A DNA stretch of 64,000 nucleotides from 70-18 sp041691815 (GCA_041691815.1 JBEPTZ010000004.1:19054-83053); one strand, 5' to 3'; shown: positions 37,397 to 46,504, counted from the first letter of the stretch. The notes: generated by a model from the letters alone, not told the origin. Translations and numbers: made by a program.

Positions 37397-38806
37397 ATGG
37401 CCAAACCAACCTCCCGTTATGTCTGCCAATCCTGCGGCGCGGTGACGCCGAAATGGGCGGGGCGGTGTGAGACCTGCGGCGAGTGGAACACCATTGCCGA
37501 GGAGGCGGTGGAGGCCGGGCCGGGATTGGCCGCTGGCTTGGCCAAGCGAGCGGGGGCGAAGACCGCGACCCGCAAGTTGGAATTTTTCGACCTTGCCGGC
37601 AGCGCCACGCCGCCACCGCGGGCGGCGACCGGGATTGCCGAACTGGACCGGGTGCTGGGCGGCGGGCTGGTCGGCGGTTCGGCGGTGCTGGTGGCCGGCG
37701 ACCCCGGCATCGGCAAGTCGACGCTGCTGTTGCAGGCGGCGGCCTCGCTCGCGAAAGCCGGACGGCGGGTGCTGTATGTCTCGGGCGAGGAGGCGGTGGA
37801 CCAGGTGCGGCTGCGGGCGCGGCGGCTCGGCTTGCAGGATAGCCGGCTGGAACTCGCCGCCTCGATCAACCTGCGCGAGATCGCGGCCTCGCTGGAGGCG
37901 GCCGGAGATGCCACGCTGGTGGTGATCGACAGCATCCAGACCATGTGGATGGACAGCATCGACAGTGCGCCGGGCACGGTGAGCCAGGTGCGGGCCTGCT
38001 CGTTCGAGCTGATACGGCTGGCCAAGACGCGCAATTTCGCGGTGGTGCTGGTCGGCCACGTCACCAAGGAGGGCGCCATCGCCGGGCCGCGGGTGCTGGA
38101 GCACATGGTCGATGCGGTGCTGTATTTCGAAGGCGATCGCGGACACCAGTTCCGCATCCTGCGCGCGGTGAAAAACCGCTTCGGCGCCACCGACGAAATC
38201 GGCGTGTTCGAGATGACCGATGCCGGGCTGGCCGAGGTGGCCAATCCCTCGGCGCTGTTCCTGGCCGAGCGGCGCGGCAACATCTCCGGCAGCGCGGTGT
38301 TCGCCGGGCTGGAGGGCACGCGGCCGGTGCTGGTGGAAATCCAGTGCCTGCTGGCCGCCAACCCCGGCGGCTCGCCGCGCCGCTCGGTGATCGGCTGGGA
38401 CTCGGGGCGGCTGTCGATGCTGCTGGCGGTGCTGGAAACCCGCTGCGGCCTGCGTCTCAATGCCACCGATGTGTATCTGAACGTCGCCGGCGGGCTGCGG
38501 ATAAGCGAACCGGCGGCCGATCTGGCGGTGGCCGCCGCCCTGGCCTCGGCGGCCACCGACCAGCCGACCGACCCCGGCTGCGTGTTCTTCGGCGAGGTGG
38601 GCCTGTCCGGCGAGGTGCGGCAGGTGGCGCAGGCCGACGCACGGCTGAAAGAGGCGCAGAAGCTGGGTTTCACCGCCGCCTGCCTGCCGCGCCGGGTGGC
38701 GCGCGGCAATCGCCGGGCGGCGGCACCCGAGGGGCTGGCGCTGCAGGAGATCGGCCATCTCGGCGACCTGGTGGCGCGGTTTACCGCCAAACCGGCGAAA
38801 AAGTGA
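37397..38806 (+). CDS. radA: DNA repair protein RadA
   Basis: 469 residues; a RecA-like ATPase that promotes branch migration in recombination. The N-terminal zinc finger is CQSCG...CETCGEWNT, Walker A GDPGIGKSTLL, the RadA-specific KNRFG loop, and a C-terminal Lon-protease-like domain starting near AVFAGLEGTRPV. All parts are complete. It follows mlaF by 162 bp containing the 19-bp inverted repeat, and precedes cvpA-purF. Confidence 0.96.
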   Translation: MAKPTSRYVCQSCGAVTPKWAGRCETCGEWNTIAEEAVEAGPGLAAGLAKRAGAKTATRKLEFFDLAGSATPPPRAATGIAELDRVLGGGLVGGSAVLVAGDPGIGKSTLLLQAAASLAKAGRRVLYVSGEEAVDQVRLRARRLGLQDSRLELAASINLREIAASLEAAGDATLVVIDSIQTMWMDSIDSAPGTVSQVRACSFELIRLAKTRNFAVVLVGHVTKEGAIAGPRVLEHMVDAVLYFEGDRGHQFRILRAVKNRFGATDEIGVFEMTDAGLAEVANPSALFLAERRGNISGSAVFAGLEGTRPVLVEIQCLLAANPGGSPRRSVIGWDSGRLSMLLAVLETRCGLRLNATDVYLNVAGGLRISEPAADLAVAAALASAATDQPTDPGCVFFGEVGLSGEVRQVAQADARLKEAQKLGFTAACLPRRVARGNRRAAAPEGLALQEIGHLGDLVARFTAKPAKK

Positions 38807-38915
38807 TCGCCCCCTGCCGCGGACATGGAAGCCATGACCCCGGCCGGATGATGACAGGGTGGTGGCGGGCCGGGCCAGAACGATATATGCACCACAGCAT
38901 GCTGGAACCAAGCCT

Positions 38916-39485
38916 GTGAACTGGGTCGACCTGATCGTCGTCGCCGTGCTGGCGATATCGGCGATACTTGCCTTCCTGCGCGGGTTCGTGCGCGAGGTGC
39001 TGGGCGTCGGCGCCTGGGTGGGGGCGGCGCTGTTCGCCGCCAATACCGTCGATCTGGTGCGCGACAAGTTCCATCAGTGGCTGGGCGGCGCGGAATTCGG
39101 CGACCCGGCGGCCTGGGCGGTGATGTTCCTGGTGGCGCTGATCGTGCTGTCGATCATCACCGGCATGCTGGCGCGGATTGTGCACGCCGCCGGGCTGGGC
39201 GGCATCGACCGCACGGTGGGCGTCGCCTATGGCCTGGTGCGCGGCGCGGCGCTGCTGGTGGTGGCCTATCTGGTCGGCGGCTTCCTGCTGCCGCCGGACC
39301 GCTGGCCGCCGCCGGTGCAGCAGGCGGTGAGCCTGCCCTATGTGTATCAGGGCGCCGCCTGGGTGGCGAACCTGCTGCCGGAGAAATACCAGCCGCCAGT
39401 GCCGCCGCCGCCGGAAGGCGTGGTGCCCAAGGCATCCGAGTTGTTCCAATCCACCCCGCAGGGCCGCGCCGTCGGCCAGCCATGA
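38916..39485 (+). CDS. cvpA: CvpA-family membrane protein
   Basis: 189 residues with four hydrophobic helices and a proline-rich tail (PPVPPPPEG). CvpA (colicin V production) is a small inner-membrane protein of unclear biochemical role, commonly upstream of purF, as here. NWVDLIVVAVLAISA and LRGFVREVLG are typical. The GTG at 38916 matches the family N-terminus; an upstream GTG at 38859 would add 19 unrelated residues. Confidence 0.88.
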   Translation: MNWVDLIVVAVLAISAILAFLRGFVREVLGVGAWVGAALFAANTVDLVRDKFHQWLGGAEFGDPAAWAVMFLVALIVLSIITGMLARIVHAAGLGGIDRTVGVAYGLVRGAALLVVAYLVGGFLLPPDRWPPPVQQAVSLPYVYQGAAWVANLLPEKYQPPVPPPPEGVVPKASELFQSTPQGRAVGQP

Positions 39486-39507
39486 GACGGCAACAGGAGG
39501 CGCTGCG

Positions 39508-41004
39508 ATGACGCTCTCGACGCTGGACAGCCACGAAAACGACCGCGCGGCTGACCGCCACGACGACGACAAGATGCACGAGGAATGCGGCGTGTTCGGC
39601 GTGTGGAACCACGTCGACGCCTCGGCACTGACCGCACTCGGGCTGCACGCGCTGCAGCATCGCGGCCAGGAGGCTACCGGCATCGTCAGCCATGACGGCC
39701 AGCATTTCCACAGCCATCGCGGCCTGGGCCTGGTGGGGGAGAATTTCGGCGACGCAAGGGTGATCGCCTCGCTGCCCGGCACCCGCGCCCTGGGCCATAA
39801 CCGCTACGCCACCACCGGCGCCACGCTGCTGCGCAACGTCCAGCCGCTGTACGCCGATTTCGAGTTCGGCGGCCTGGCGGTCGGCCATAACGGCAACCTG
39901 ACCAACGCCAACGCGCTGCGCCGGCAATTGGTGCGGCGCGGCTGCCTGTTCCAGTCCACCACCGACAGCGAGGTGTTCATCCACCTGATCGCCATCAGCC
40001 TGTATTCCAACGTGGTCGACCGGCTGATCGACGCGTTGAAGCAGGTGATCGGCGCCTATTCGCTGATCGCACTTACCGACAGCGCGCTGATGGGGGTGCG
40101 CGACCCGCTGGGGGTGCGGCCGCTGATCCTCGGGCGGATGGGCGAGGGCGCGCAAACCAGCTGGGTGCTGGCCAGCGAGACCTGCGCGCTGGATATCGTC
40201 GGCGCCGAATTCGTGCGCGACGTTGAGCCGGGCGAGATCGTGGTGATCAGCGACCAGGGCGTCCACAGCATCAAGCCGTTCCCGCGCGCCACGCCGCGGT
40301 TCTGCGTGTTCGAATACATCTATTTCGCCCGCCCGGATTCGGTGGTCGAGGGCATGCCGGTTTACGAGGCGCGCAAGCGGATCGGCGCCGAACTGGCCCG
40401 CGAGAGCCATATCGACGCCGACGTGATCGTGCCAGTGCCGGATTCCGGGGTGCCGGCGGCGATGGGCTACGCGCATGAGAGCGGCATCCCGTTCGAACTC
40501 GGGATCATCCGCAACCACTATGTCGGCCGCACCTTCATCGAGCCGACCGACAATATCCGCCACCTGGGCGTGAAGCTGAAGCACTCGGCCAACAAGCCGA
40601 TGCTGAAGGGCAAGCGGGTGGTGCTGGTGGATGACAGCATCGTGCGCGGCACCACCAGCCGCAAGATCGTCGAGATGGTGCGCGCCGCCGGCGCCGCCGA
40701 GGTGCATATGCGGATCTCCTCGCCGCCGACCACGCATTCCTGCTTCTACGGCATCGACACGCCGGAGCGCGGCAAGCTGCTGGCCGCCCGCCACAGCGTC
40801 GAGGAGATGGCGCAATTGATCGGCGCCGACAGCCTGGCGTTCATCAGCCGCGACGGGCTGTACCGGGCTCTGGGCCATGCCGGGCGCGACCCGGCCAAGC
40901 CGTTCTACTGCGATGCCTGCTTCACCGGCGACTACCCGATCGCGCTGCCGGACATGGCGGCGAAAGAGAACCTGCAACTCAGCCTGCTGGCCGAGACCCG
41001 CTGA
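39508..41004 (+). CDS. purF: Amidophosphoribosyltransferase
   Basis: 498 residues; the first committed step of purine synthesis, making phosphoribosylamine from PRPP and glutamine. A 26-residue propeptide precedes the nucleophile Cys27 (HEECGVFGV), exposed after self-cleavage as in B. subtilis-type PurF. GHNRYATTG, the PRPP loop VVLVDDSIVRGTT and the C-terminal cysteine cluster (YCDACF, HSCFYG) that can hold a 4Fe-4S cluster are present. AGGAGG 7 bases before ATG 39508 fixes the start. Confidence 0.97.
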   Translation: MTLSTLDSHENDRAADRHDDDKMHEECGVFGVWNHVDASALTALGLHALQHRGQEATGIVSHDGQHFHSHRGLGLVGENFGDARVIASLPGTRALGHNRYATTGATLLRNVQPLYADFEFGGLAVGHNGNLTNANALRRQLVRRGCLFQSTTDSEVFIHLIAISLYSNVVDRLIDALKQVIGAYSLIALTDSALMGVRDPLGVRPLILGRMGEGAQTSWVLASETCALDIVGAEFVRDVEPGEIVVISDQGVHSIKPFPRATPRFCVFEYIYFARPDSVVEGMPVYEARKRIGAELARESHIDADVIVPVPDSGVPAAMGYAHESGIPFELGIIRNHYVGRTFIEPTDNIRHLGVKLKHSANKPMLKGKRVVLVDDSIVRGTTSRKIVEMVRAAGAAEVHMRISSPPTTHSCFYGIDTPERGKLLAARHSVEEMAQLIGADSLAFISRDGLYRALGHAGRDPAKPFYCDACFTGDYPIALPDMAAKENLQLSLLAETR

Positions 41005-41006
41005 AC

Positions 41007-41723
41007 ATGCCGCCATTGGACGGACAGGTGGCGCTGGTCACCGGGGCGAGCCGTGGCATCGGCGCGGCGGCGGCGGTGGAACTCGCCCGGCGCGGCGCGC
41101 ATGTGGTGCTGACCGCGCGCACCCAGGGCGGGCTGGAGGAAACCGACGACGCGATCCGCGCGCTGGGCGGCAGCGCCACGCTGCTGCCGCTCGATCTGGT
41201 CGAGCAGCAGGCGGAACTGGACCAGCTCGGCCCGAGCCTGTTCGAGCGGTTCCGCCGGCTGGACATCATGGTCTCCAACGCCGGCACGCTGGGCACGCTG
41301 ACCCCGGTGCCGCATCTGCTGCCGAAGGACTGGGCGGAGTTGCTGGCGGTCAACCTCTCGGCGCATTGGCGGCTGATCCGCAGTTGCGGGCCGCTGCTGG
41401 CAATCGCCCCGGCCGGCCGGGCGGTGTTCGTCACCGCCAGCCGGGCGCGGGCGCCGCGTGCCTATTGGGGCGGCTATGGCGCCACGCTGGCGGCGATGGA
41501 GCACCTGGCGCTGACCTGGGCCGACGAGATGCGCGAGACCGCGCTGCGGGTGAACCTGTTCGACCCCGGCGCGGTTGCCACAAGCCTGCGCCGCCGCGCC
41601 TATCCGGGCGAGGAACCGGCGGACCTGCCGCAGCCGGCCGACGTGGCGCCGGCACTGGCCGATCTGTGCATGAGCGGCGAGGCGCGGCACGGCGAACTGG
41701 TGAGCTATTCCAGGACCGCCTGA
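41007..41723 (+). CDS. SDR-family oxidoreductase downstream of purF
   Basis: 238 residues. Cofactor loop TGASRGIGAAAA, the NAG in VSNAGTLG, and the catalytic Ser/Tyr region TASRARAPRAYWGGYGATL. The usual Tyr-x3-Lys pair reads YGATL here, so the catalytic Lys appears absent at the normal spacing, although upstream Tyr residues might substitute. It starts 2 bp after purF and is likely co-transcribed. The substrate is unknown; an altered or non-catalytic role is possible. Confidence 0.8.
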   Translation: MPPLDGQVALVTGASRGIGAAAAVELARRGAHVVLTARTQGGLEETDDAIRALGGSATLLPLDLVEQQAELDQLGPSLFERFRRLDIMVSNAGTLGTLTPVPHLLPKDWAELLAVNLSAHWRLIRSCGPLLAIAPAGRAVFVTASRARAPRAYWGGYGATLAAMEHLALTWADEMRETALRVNLFDPGAVATSLRRRAYPGEEPADLPQPADVAPALADLCMSGEARHGELVSYSRTA

Positions 41724-41750
41724 GCAACGCCGCTACGCCCCGGGGGGGCT

Positions 41751-41779
41751 TTGACACCCGCCGCACCGACTCCTAGCCT
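41751..41779 (+). promoter_or_regulatory. Predicted sigma70-type promoter for cbtBA
   Basis: TTGACA at 41751-41756, exactly the -35 consensus, 17 bp spacer, and TAGCCT at 41774-41779 as a weaker -10. A start near 41786 would leave a leader of about 50 bases containing a 7-bp hairpin with a CCA loop (41803-41819) and a GGAG ribosome site before the cbtB ATG. Confidence 0.5.
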
Positions 41780-41834
41780 CTGGTGGTGCCATGACGTCAG
41801 GACGGGGTGCCACGCCCCGGTGGAGTCGCTGCCA

Positions 41835-42041
41835 ATGTCCGACAAGACCTTTGTTCCCGATTTCGCCCCGGCCCCGATCCCGGTCCGCGAGATTCTGCCG
41901 TGGATATTGTTCGGCCTGGTGCTGCTGCTGGCGTTGTATTTCGTCGGCGCCGAGGAAGGCGCCACCTCGATCTTCCCCGGCATGTACATCCATGAATTCG
42001 TCCATGACGGCCGCCACCTGCTCGGCTTTCCCTGCCACTGA
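41835..42041 (+). CDS. cbtB: CbtB-family cobalt transport subunit
   Basis: 68-residue protein with a single membrane helix (PWILFGLVLLLALYFVG) and a C-terminal His-rich tail (MYIHEFVHDGRHLLGF) proposed to bind metal. CbtB pairs with CbtA in predicted cobalt uptake for cobalamin synthesis. The ATG at 41835 follows GGAG with 9-base spacing; an upstream in-frame start lies within the promoter and is rejected. cbtA follows 15 bp later. Confidence 0.85.
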   Translation: MSDKTFVPDFAPAPIPVREILPWILFGLVLLLALYFVGAEEGATSIFPGMYIHEFVHDGRHLLGFPCH

Positions 42042-42056
42042 ACCGGGGTTGATCCG

Positions 42057-42854
42057 ATGGTGCGGACGCTGCTGATTCGCGGCATGCTGGTCGGCCTGCT
42101 GGCCGGGCTGCTGGTGTTTGCCTTCGGCCGGGTGCTCGGCGAACCGCAGGTCGATCAGGCGATCAGCTTCGAGGCAGCGGCCGACGAAGCGCAGGCCAAG
42201 GCCGACATCGCCAAGGGCCTGCCGGCGCCAATCGAGGAGCCGGTACTGGTCAGCCGCAAGGTGCAGGCCAGCTTCGGCCTGCTGACCGGCACCGTGGTCT
42301 ATTCCACCGCGTTCGGCGGGTTGTTCGCATTGGTGTTCGCCTTCGCCTATGGCCGCCTCGGCAGCCTCAGCCCGCGCGCGGTGTCGGCCCTGCTGGCGGC
42401 CGCCGGCATCGTGGCGCTCTACCTGGTGCCGAACCTGAAATACCCGGCCAACCCGCCGGCGATCGGCGAGCACGACACCATCGGCATCCGCACCGCGCTG
42501 TACTTCCTGATGATGCTGATCTCGGTCGCCGCGATGGCCGGCGCGGTCATGCTGCGCCAGCGCCTGGCACTGCCACACGGCGGCTGGGCGGCCAGCCTGA
42601 TCGGCGGCGGCGTCTATCTGGCCATCGTGATCACCGCCGGCGCCTGGGTGCTGCCGCCGATCAACGAGGTGCCGGCGAGCTTCCCGGCCGGCGTGCTGTG
42701 GAACTTCCGCATCGCCTCGCTCGGCATGCAGGTGGTAATGTGGACCACCATCGGGCTGCTGTTCGGCTGGCTGACCGAGCGGGCGATGGCGGCGTCATAC
42801 GGCGCCCATTTCCGCCAACCGGCGCTGTTCACCCCTGATACTGGGCGTCGCTGA
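42057..42854 (+). CDS. cbtA: CbtA-family cobalt transport protein
   Basis: 265 residues with about six membrane segments. The N-terminal RTLLIRGMLVGLLAGLL and the repeated helical hairpins (ASFGLLTGTVVYS, LWNFRIASLGMQV) fit CbtA, the larger subunit of the predicted cobalt importer. Acidic loop residues after the first helix are typical. Its end overlaps the convergent cupin gene by 26 bp. Confidence 0.85.
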   Translation: MVRTLLIRGMLVGLLAGLLVFAFGRVLGEPQVDQAISFEAAADEAQAKADIAKGLPAPIEEPVLVSRKVQASFGLLTGTVVYSTAFGGLFALVFAFAYGRLGSLSPRAVSALLAAAGIVALYLVPNLKYPANPPAIGEHDTIGIRTALYFLMMLISVAAMAGAVMLRQRLALPHGGWAASLIGGGVYLAIVITAGAWVLPPINEVPASFPAGVLWNFRIASLGMQVVMWTTIGLLFGWLTERAMAASYGAHFRQPALFTPDTGRR

Positions 42855-43224
42855 CCTGCTCCAGCCAGACCACCGGCGAGCCGTTGAGCTTCTCCTGCAC
42901 GGCGATATGGCTCATCGCCGTGGTCGGCGCCGCACCGTGCCAGTGCTTTTCGCCGGGGCTGAAATAGATCACGTCGCCGGGACGGATGTCCTCGATCGGC
43001 CCGCCGTCGCGCTGCGCCCGGCCGCATCCGGCGGTCACGATCAGCGTCTGGCCGAAGGGATGGGTGTGCCATGCGGTCCGCGCGCCAGGCTCGAAGGTGA
43101 CCAGCGCCATCGCCACCCGCGCCGGCTCCGGCGCCGAGAACAGCGGATCGATCCGCACCGTTCCGGTGAAGTAATCCGCCGGCCCCTTGCCGGATGGCTG
43201 CGAGCCGCTGCGCCTGATTTCCAT
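42829..43224 (-). CDS. Small cupin-domain protein
   Basis: 131 residues, one cupin barrel. Motif 1 is GARTAWHTHPFGQTL with metal histidines, and motif 2 is PGDVIYFSPGEKHWHGA. It resembles cupins annotated as mandelonitrile lyase-like or carboxymuconolactone decarboxylase partners; the true substrate is unknown. GGAG 8 bases before the ATG at 43224 supports that start over 43275. It is 11 bp downstream of the DUF1398 gene, probably one transcript. Confidence 0.8.
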   Translation of the reverse strand: MEIRRSGSQPSGKGPADYFTGTVRIDPLFSAPEPARVAMALVTFEPGARTAWHTHPFGQTLIVTAGCGRAQRDGGPIEDIRPGDVIYFSPGEKHWHGAAPTTAMSHIAVQEKLNGSPVVWLEQVSDAQYQG

Positions 43225-43235
43225 GCTGATCGCTC

Positions 43236-43640
43236 CTATGCCTTGCCGTCCCCCGGCCGGGCGCCGGGGAACCATTCCACGTGGGCGTCGCCGGTGCGGC
43301 CGGAGTAGACCAACCGCCTGCCGAGCATCGACGCCACATAGCCGACGCAGCCCGCCGCCATCGCCTGGGCGCAGAACGCCGGATAGGCCAATGTTCCGGC
43401 CTGCGCGCCGCGCACCGCGGCTGCGATGCCGTCCGCCGAAAACCTCGGCGCCACCACGCCGTGATGGCTCGCCACCGCCTCCACCGTGCCATCCGCCAGA
43501 TAGTAGCGCGTATCGCCAAGCTGGAAATCCACCTGATAGCGCTCCACCCCGGCCGCCGCCAGCCGCGTCACCACCTCGCCGAACCCCATCCGCCCGGCCG
43601 CCGACGCCGCCGCAACCTCACGTATCACTTCCCGACTCAT
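43236..43640 (-). CDS. DUF1398 (YbcV-like) protein
   Basis: 134 residues starting MSREVIREV. GMG/FGEVVTRLAAAGVERYQVDF and TRYYLADGT match the DUF1398 family, whose function is unknown. No signal or membrane segment is seen. I prefer 43640 over a start at 43691 because family members begin with this helix. Half-element copy 5 lies just upstream, between this gene and the aldehyde dehydrogenase. Confidence 0.75.
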   Translation of the reverse strand: MSREVIREVAAASAAGRMGFGEVVTRLAAAGVERYQVDFQLGDTRYYLADGTVEAVASHHGVVAPRFSADGIAAAVRGAQAGTLAYPAFCAQAMAAGCVGYVASMLGRRLVYSGRTGDAHVEWFPGARPGDGKA

Positions 43641-43699
43641 CACCCGCCCCCAAACGGATACGGGCGGGAAGCACCCGCTCCCCGCCCGCATAACCTTCA

Positions 43700-43741
43700 G
43701 GATGAAAAGTTTTTTTGCTTCTTTTTGTTCACAAAAAGAAG
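43700..43741. repeat. Dispersed palindromic element, copy 5 (right half only)
   Basis: Only the right part is present: GGATGAAAAGTTTTTTT and the 24-base terminal hairpin. On the minus strand the hairpin starts 10 bp after the aldehyde dehydrogenase stop. The left half and central region are absent, so this copy shows that one end can persist alone. Confidence 0.85.
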
Positions 43742-43751
43742 ACCTTCCTTC

Positions 43752-45185
43752 CTACATGTTCGCCTGTGTCACGAACTTGGTATTGAGGTAAGCCTCAATC
43801 GCCTCCAGCCCGCCCTCGGACCCGTAGCCGGAATCCTTGATGCCGCCGAACGGCACCTCAGGCAGCGCCAGTCCATGATGGTTGATCGCGATCATGCCGG
43901 ATTCCACCTTGGCGGCGATCGCGTTGGCGGTCTTCACCGAGCTGGTATAGGCGTACGAGGCCAGCCCGTATGGCAGCCGGTTGGCTTCCTCCACCACGTC
44001 GTCGAAGCTCTTGAACGGCACCATCACCGCCAGCGGGCCGAACGGCTCCTCGTTCATCACCTTCATCTCGCGGGTGACGTTGGAGAGCACGGTCGGCTCG
44101 AAGAAGTTGCCCTTGTTGCCGATCCGCTTGCCGCCGGTCTTCACTTCGGCGCCCTTCTGCACGGCGTCGGCGATGAAGCCTTCCATGGCGGTGATGCGGC
44201 GCGGGTTGGCCATCGGCCCCATCACCGTGCCGGCCTCCAGCCCGTCGCCCACCTTGACCGCCTCGGCCAGCTTGACGAAGCGGCCGACGAAGTCGTTGAA
44301 CACGCCTTCCTGCACCAGGAAGCGGGTCGGCGACACGCAGACCTGCCCGGCGTTGCGGAACTTGGCGCCGGCCAGCAGCTTGCTGGCCACTTCCAGGTCG
44401 GCGTCGTCGAACACGATGGCCGGGGCGTGGCCGCCCAACTCCATGGTCACCCGCTTCATGTGCAGCCCGGCCAGCCCGGCCAACTGCTTGCCCACCGCGG
44501 TGGAGCCGGTGAAGCTCACCTTCTTGATCACCGGATGCGGGATCAGATACTCGGAAATCTCCGAAGGAATGCCGAACACCAGGTTGATCACCCCGGCCGG
44601 CACGCCGGCGTCGGCATAGGCGCGCACCAGTTCGGCGCAGGAGGCCGGGGTCTCTTCCGGACCTTTCAGGATCACCGAGCAGCCGGCCGCAAGCGCCGCG
44701 GAGATTTTGCGCACCGCCTGGTTGATCGGGAAGTTCCACGGCGTGAACGCCGCCACCGGCCCGACCGGCTCCTTGATCACCAGCTGATACACGCCCTCGG
44801 CGCGGGCCGGGATGACGCGGCCATAGGCGCGCTTGGCCTCCTCGGAGAACCAGTCGATCACATCGGCGCCGGCCATGATTTCGCCCTTGGCCTCGGCCAG
44901 CGGCTTGCCCTGCTCCTGGGTCATCAACTGGGCGATATCGCCGGCGCGGCTGCGCAGCAGGTCGGCGGCCTTGCGCATCACCTTGGCGCGCTCATAGGCG
45001 GAGATTTTCCGCCAGACATGGAAGCCCTTTTCGACTGCCACCAGGGCGCGATCCAGATCGGCGATGCCGGCATGCGCCAGCTTGCCGAGGTCGTCGCCGG
45101 TTGCCGGGTTGACCACGGTCAACACCTTGCCCGAGGCGCTCGGCCCCCAGGCGCCGTCGATGAACAGCGAAACGTCTTTATACAT
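43752..45185 (-). CDS. gabD: NAD(P)-dependent succinate-semialdehyde dehydrogenase
   Basis: 477 residues of the aldehyde dehydrogenase family. TPWNFPINQAVRK, SFTGSTAVGKQL, the general base Glu in TMELGGHAP and nucleophile Cys in NAGQVCVSPTRF are all intact, and the whole matches GabD-like enzymes oxidising succinate semialdehyde to succinate. Other short semialdehydes are possible substrates. It is 91 bp downstream of an M20 hydrolase, suggesting a small nitrogen-compound catabolic group. Confidence 0.87.
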   Translation of the reverse strand: MYKDVSLFIDGAWGPSASGKVLTVVNPATGDDLGKLAHAGIADLDRALVAVEKGFHVWRKISAYERAKVMRKAADLLRSRAGDIAQLMTQEQGKPLAEAKGEIMAGADVIDWFSEEAKRAYGRVIPARAEGVYQLVIKEPVGPVAAFTPWNFPINQAVRKISAALAAGCSVILKGPEETPASCAELVRAYADAGVPAGVINLVFGIPSEISEYLIPHPVIKKVSFTGSTAVGKQLAGLAGLHMKRVTMELGGHAPAIVFDDADLEVASKLLAGAKFRNAGQVCVSPTRFLVQEGVFNDFVGRFVKLAEAVKVGDGLEAGTVMGPMANPRRITAMEGFIADAVQKGAEVKTGGKRIGNKGNFFEPTVLSNVTREMKVMNEEPFGPLAVMVPFKSFDDVVEEANRLPYGLASYAYTSSVKTANAIAAKVESGMIAINHHGLALPEVPFGGIKDSGYGSEGGLEAIEAYLNTKFVTQANM

Positions 45186-45276
45186 AAGGATCCCCTTCCC
45201 TGCGGGCGCGCGTCAACGCGGCGCCCTGCCGTGCTATCCGTCTATACATAGCGTTCGCCGGCTCGGAGTCGAGGGG

Positions 45277-46494
45277 CTAGCCCTGCGAAAGGATATCCGC
45301 CGCCGCCGCCGCCATCACCTGGCAGCCGAGCACGATATCGGCGTCCTCGGTGTTTTCGCTCCAGTGGTGGCTGATGCCGCCGATGCTGGGGATGAACAGC
45401 ATGGCGGCCGGCATCACCCGCGCCAGGTGCTGGGCGTCGTGCCCGGCGCCACTCGGCATGCGCTGATGCAGCCCCGGCGCATGCCGCTCGGCGGCCCGAT
45501 CGAAGGCGAGGCTGAAGCCTTCATCCATCACCTTGGGGGTGGAGCGGGAAACGGTATGAAGTATAACTTTACACGGTCCGGAACGATTGTATTCCGCCAC
45601 GATCTCCTGCAATCCGGCCTCCAGACGGGTCAAAACCGCCGGATCGGCGTCGCGAAACTGGAACATCATTTCGGCGCCGCCGGGCACGATGCTCGCGGCA
45701 CCGGGATCCAGAGTAATTTTTCCCACCGTCCAGACGGTTTTTGCCGCGCAAATGGCCGGAAATTTCGCCTCGATGGCGGCAAAAACCCGCATCAACGCCA
45801 CCCCGGCATCCTTGCGGATCGCCATCCGGGTGGTGCCGGCATGGTTCTGCACCCCCTCGAAATTCAGCCGGTATTGCCAGATACCGACGATCGAGGTGAC
45901 CACGCCGATCTTCAGCCCGGCCGCCTCCAGCGCATCGCCCTGTTCGATATGCGCTTCCAGATAGCCCTTGTAGCGCCCCGGTTCGAACCCCAGGCGCGGC
46001 TTGCCCTCCAGCCCGGCCTCGCTGAGCGCCGCGCGTAAGCTCTTGTTTTCATGGCGTCCGTGGGCGGCGTCGATCTCCGCCTCGGACACATCGCCGACAT
46101 ACGAGCGGCTGCCGAGGAACGAGCCGTAATGCCCCTCCTCATCCGCCCACGACACCACATCGATGCCATGCCCGACGGCGCGCGCCACCTCCAGCCCGTA
46201 GATCACCCCCAGCGCCCCATCCAGCCAGCCGGCGTGCGGCTGGGTTTCGGTGTGGCTGCCGAGCAACAGCCGCGGTCCGTCGCCGGTTCCGCGGCCGATC
46301 ACGTTGCCGATGCCGTCGATCTCCGGCACCAGTCCGGCATCCCGCATGCGGTCCATAAGCCATTGACGGCTTTGCATATCCACCGGCGAAAAGGTCGGGC
46401 GATGGACGCCGGTTTTGTAGGTGCCGAATTCGCGCAGGCGATACAGATCGGCCAGCAGGCGCTTGCCGTCGATGGAGACATTGGAACCGGACAC
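45277..46494 (-). CDS. Zn-dependent M20-family amidohydrolase (carbamoylase/allantoate type)
   Basis: 405 residues. Family members cleave N-carbamoyl amino acids or allantoate using two zinc ions. Ligands are in LLGSHTETQP (His), GWLDGALGV (Asp), WADEEGHYG (Glu), EAHIEQGD (His) and GAGHDAQH (His). The usual GSHxDT reads GSHTET, placing it in a variant subgroup. It lies between a peptide-binding protein and the semialdehyde dehydrogenase on the same strand, consistent with uptake and breakdown of an amide compound. Confidence 0.85.
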   Translation of the reverse strand: MSGSNVSIDGKRLLADLYRLREFGTYKTGVHRPTFSPVDMQSRQWLMDRMRDAGLVPEIDGIGNVIGRGTGDGPRLLLGSHTETQPHAGWLDGALGVIYGLEVARAVGHGIDVVSWADEEGHYGSFLGSRSYVGDVSEAEIDAAHGRHENKSLRAALSEAGLEGKPRLGFEPGRYKGYLEAHIEQGDALEAAGLKIGVVTSIVGIWQYRLNFEGVQNHAGTTRMAIRKDAGVALMRVFAAIEAKFPAICAAKTVWTVGKITLDPGAASIVPGGAEMMFQFRDADPAVLTRLEAGLQEIVAEYNRSGPCKVILHTVSRSTPKVMDEGFSLAFDRAAERHAPGLHQRMPSGAGHDAQHLARVMPAAMLFIPSIGGISHHWSENTEDADIVLGCQVMAAAAADILSQG

Positions 46495-46504
46495 GTCGCT
46501 CTCC

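Noticed and set aside
41690..41835. Cobalamin riboswitch upstream of cbtB
   Set aside because: I could not find the conserved B12 box or enough leader length after the predicted promoter; only a single GC hairpin is present.
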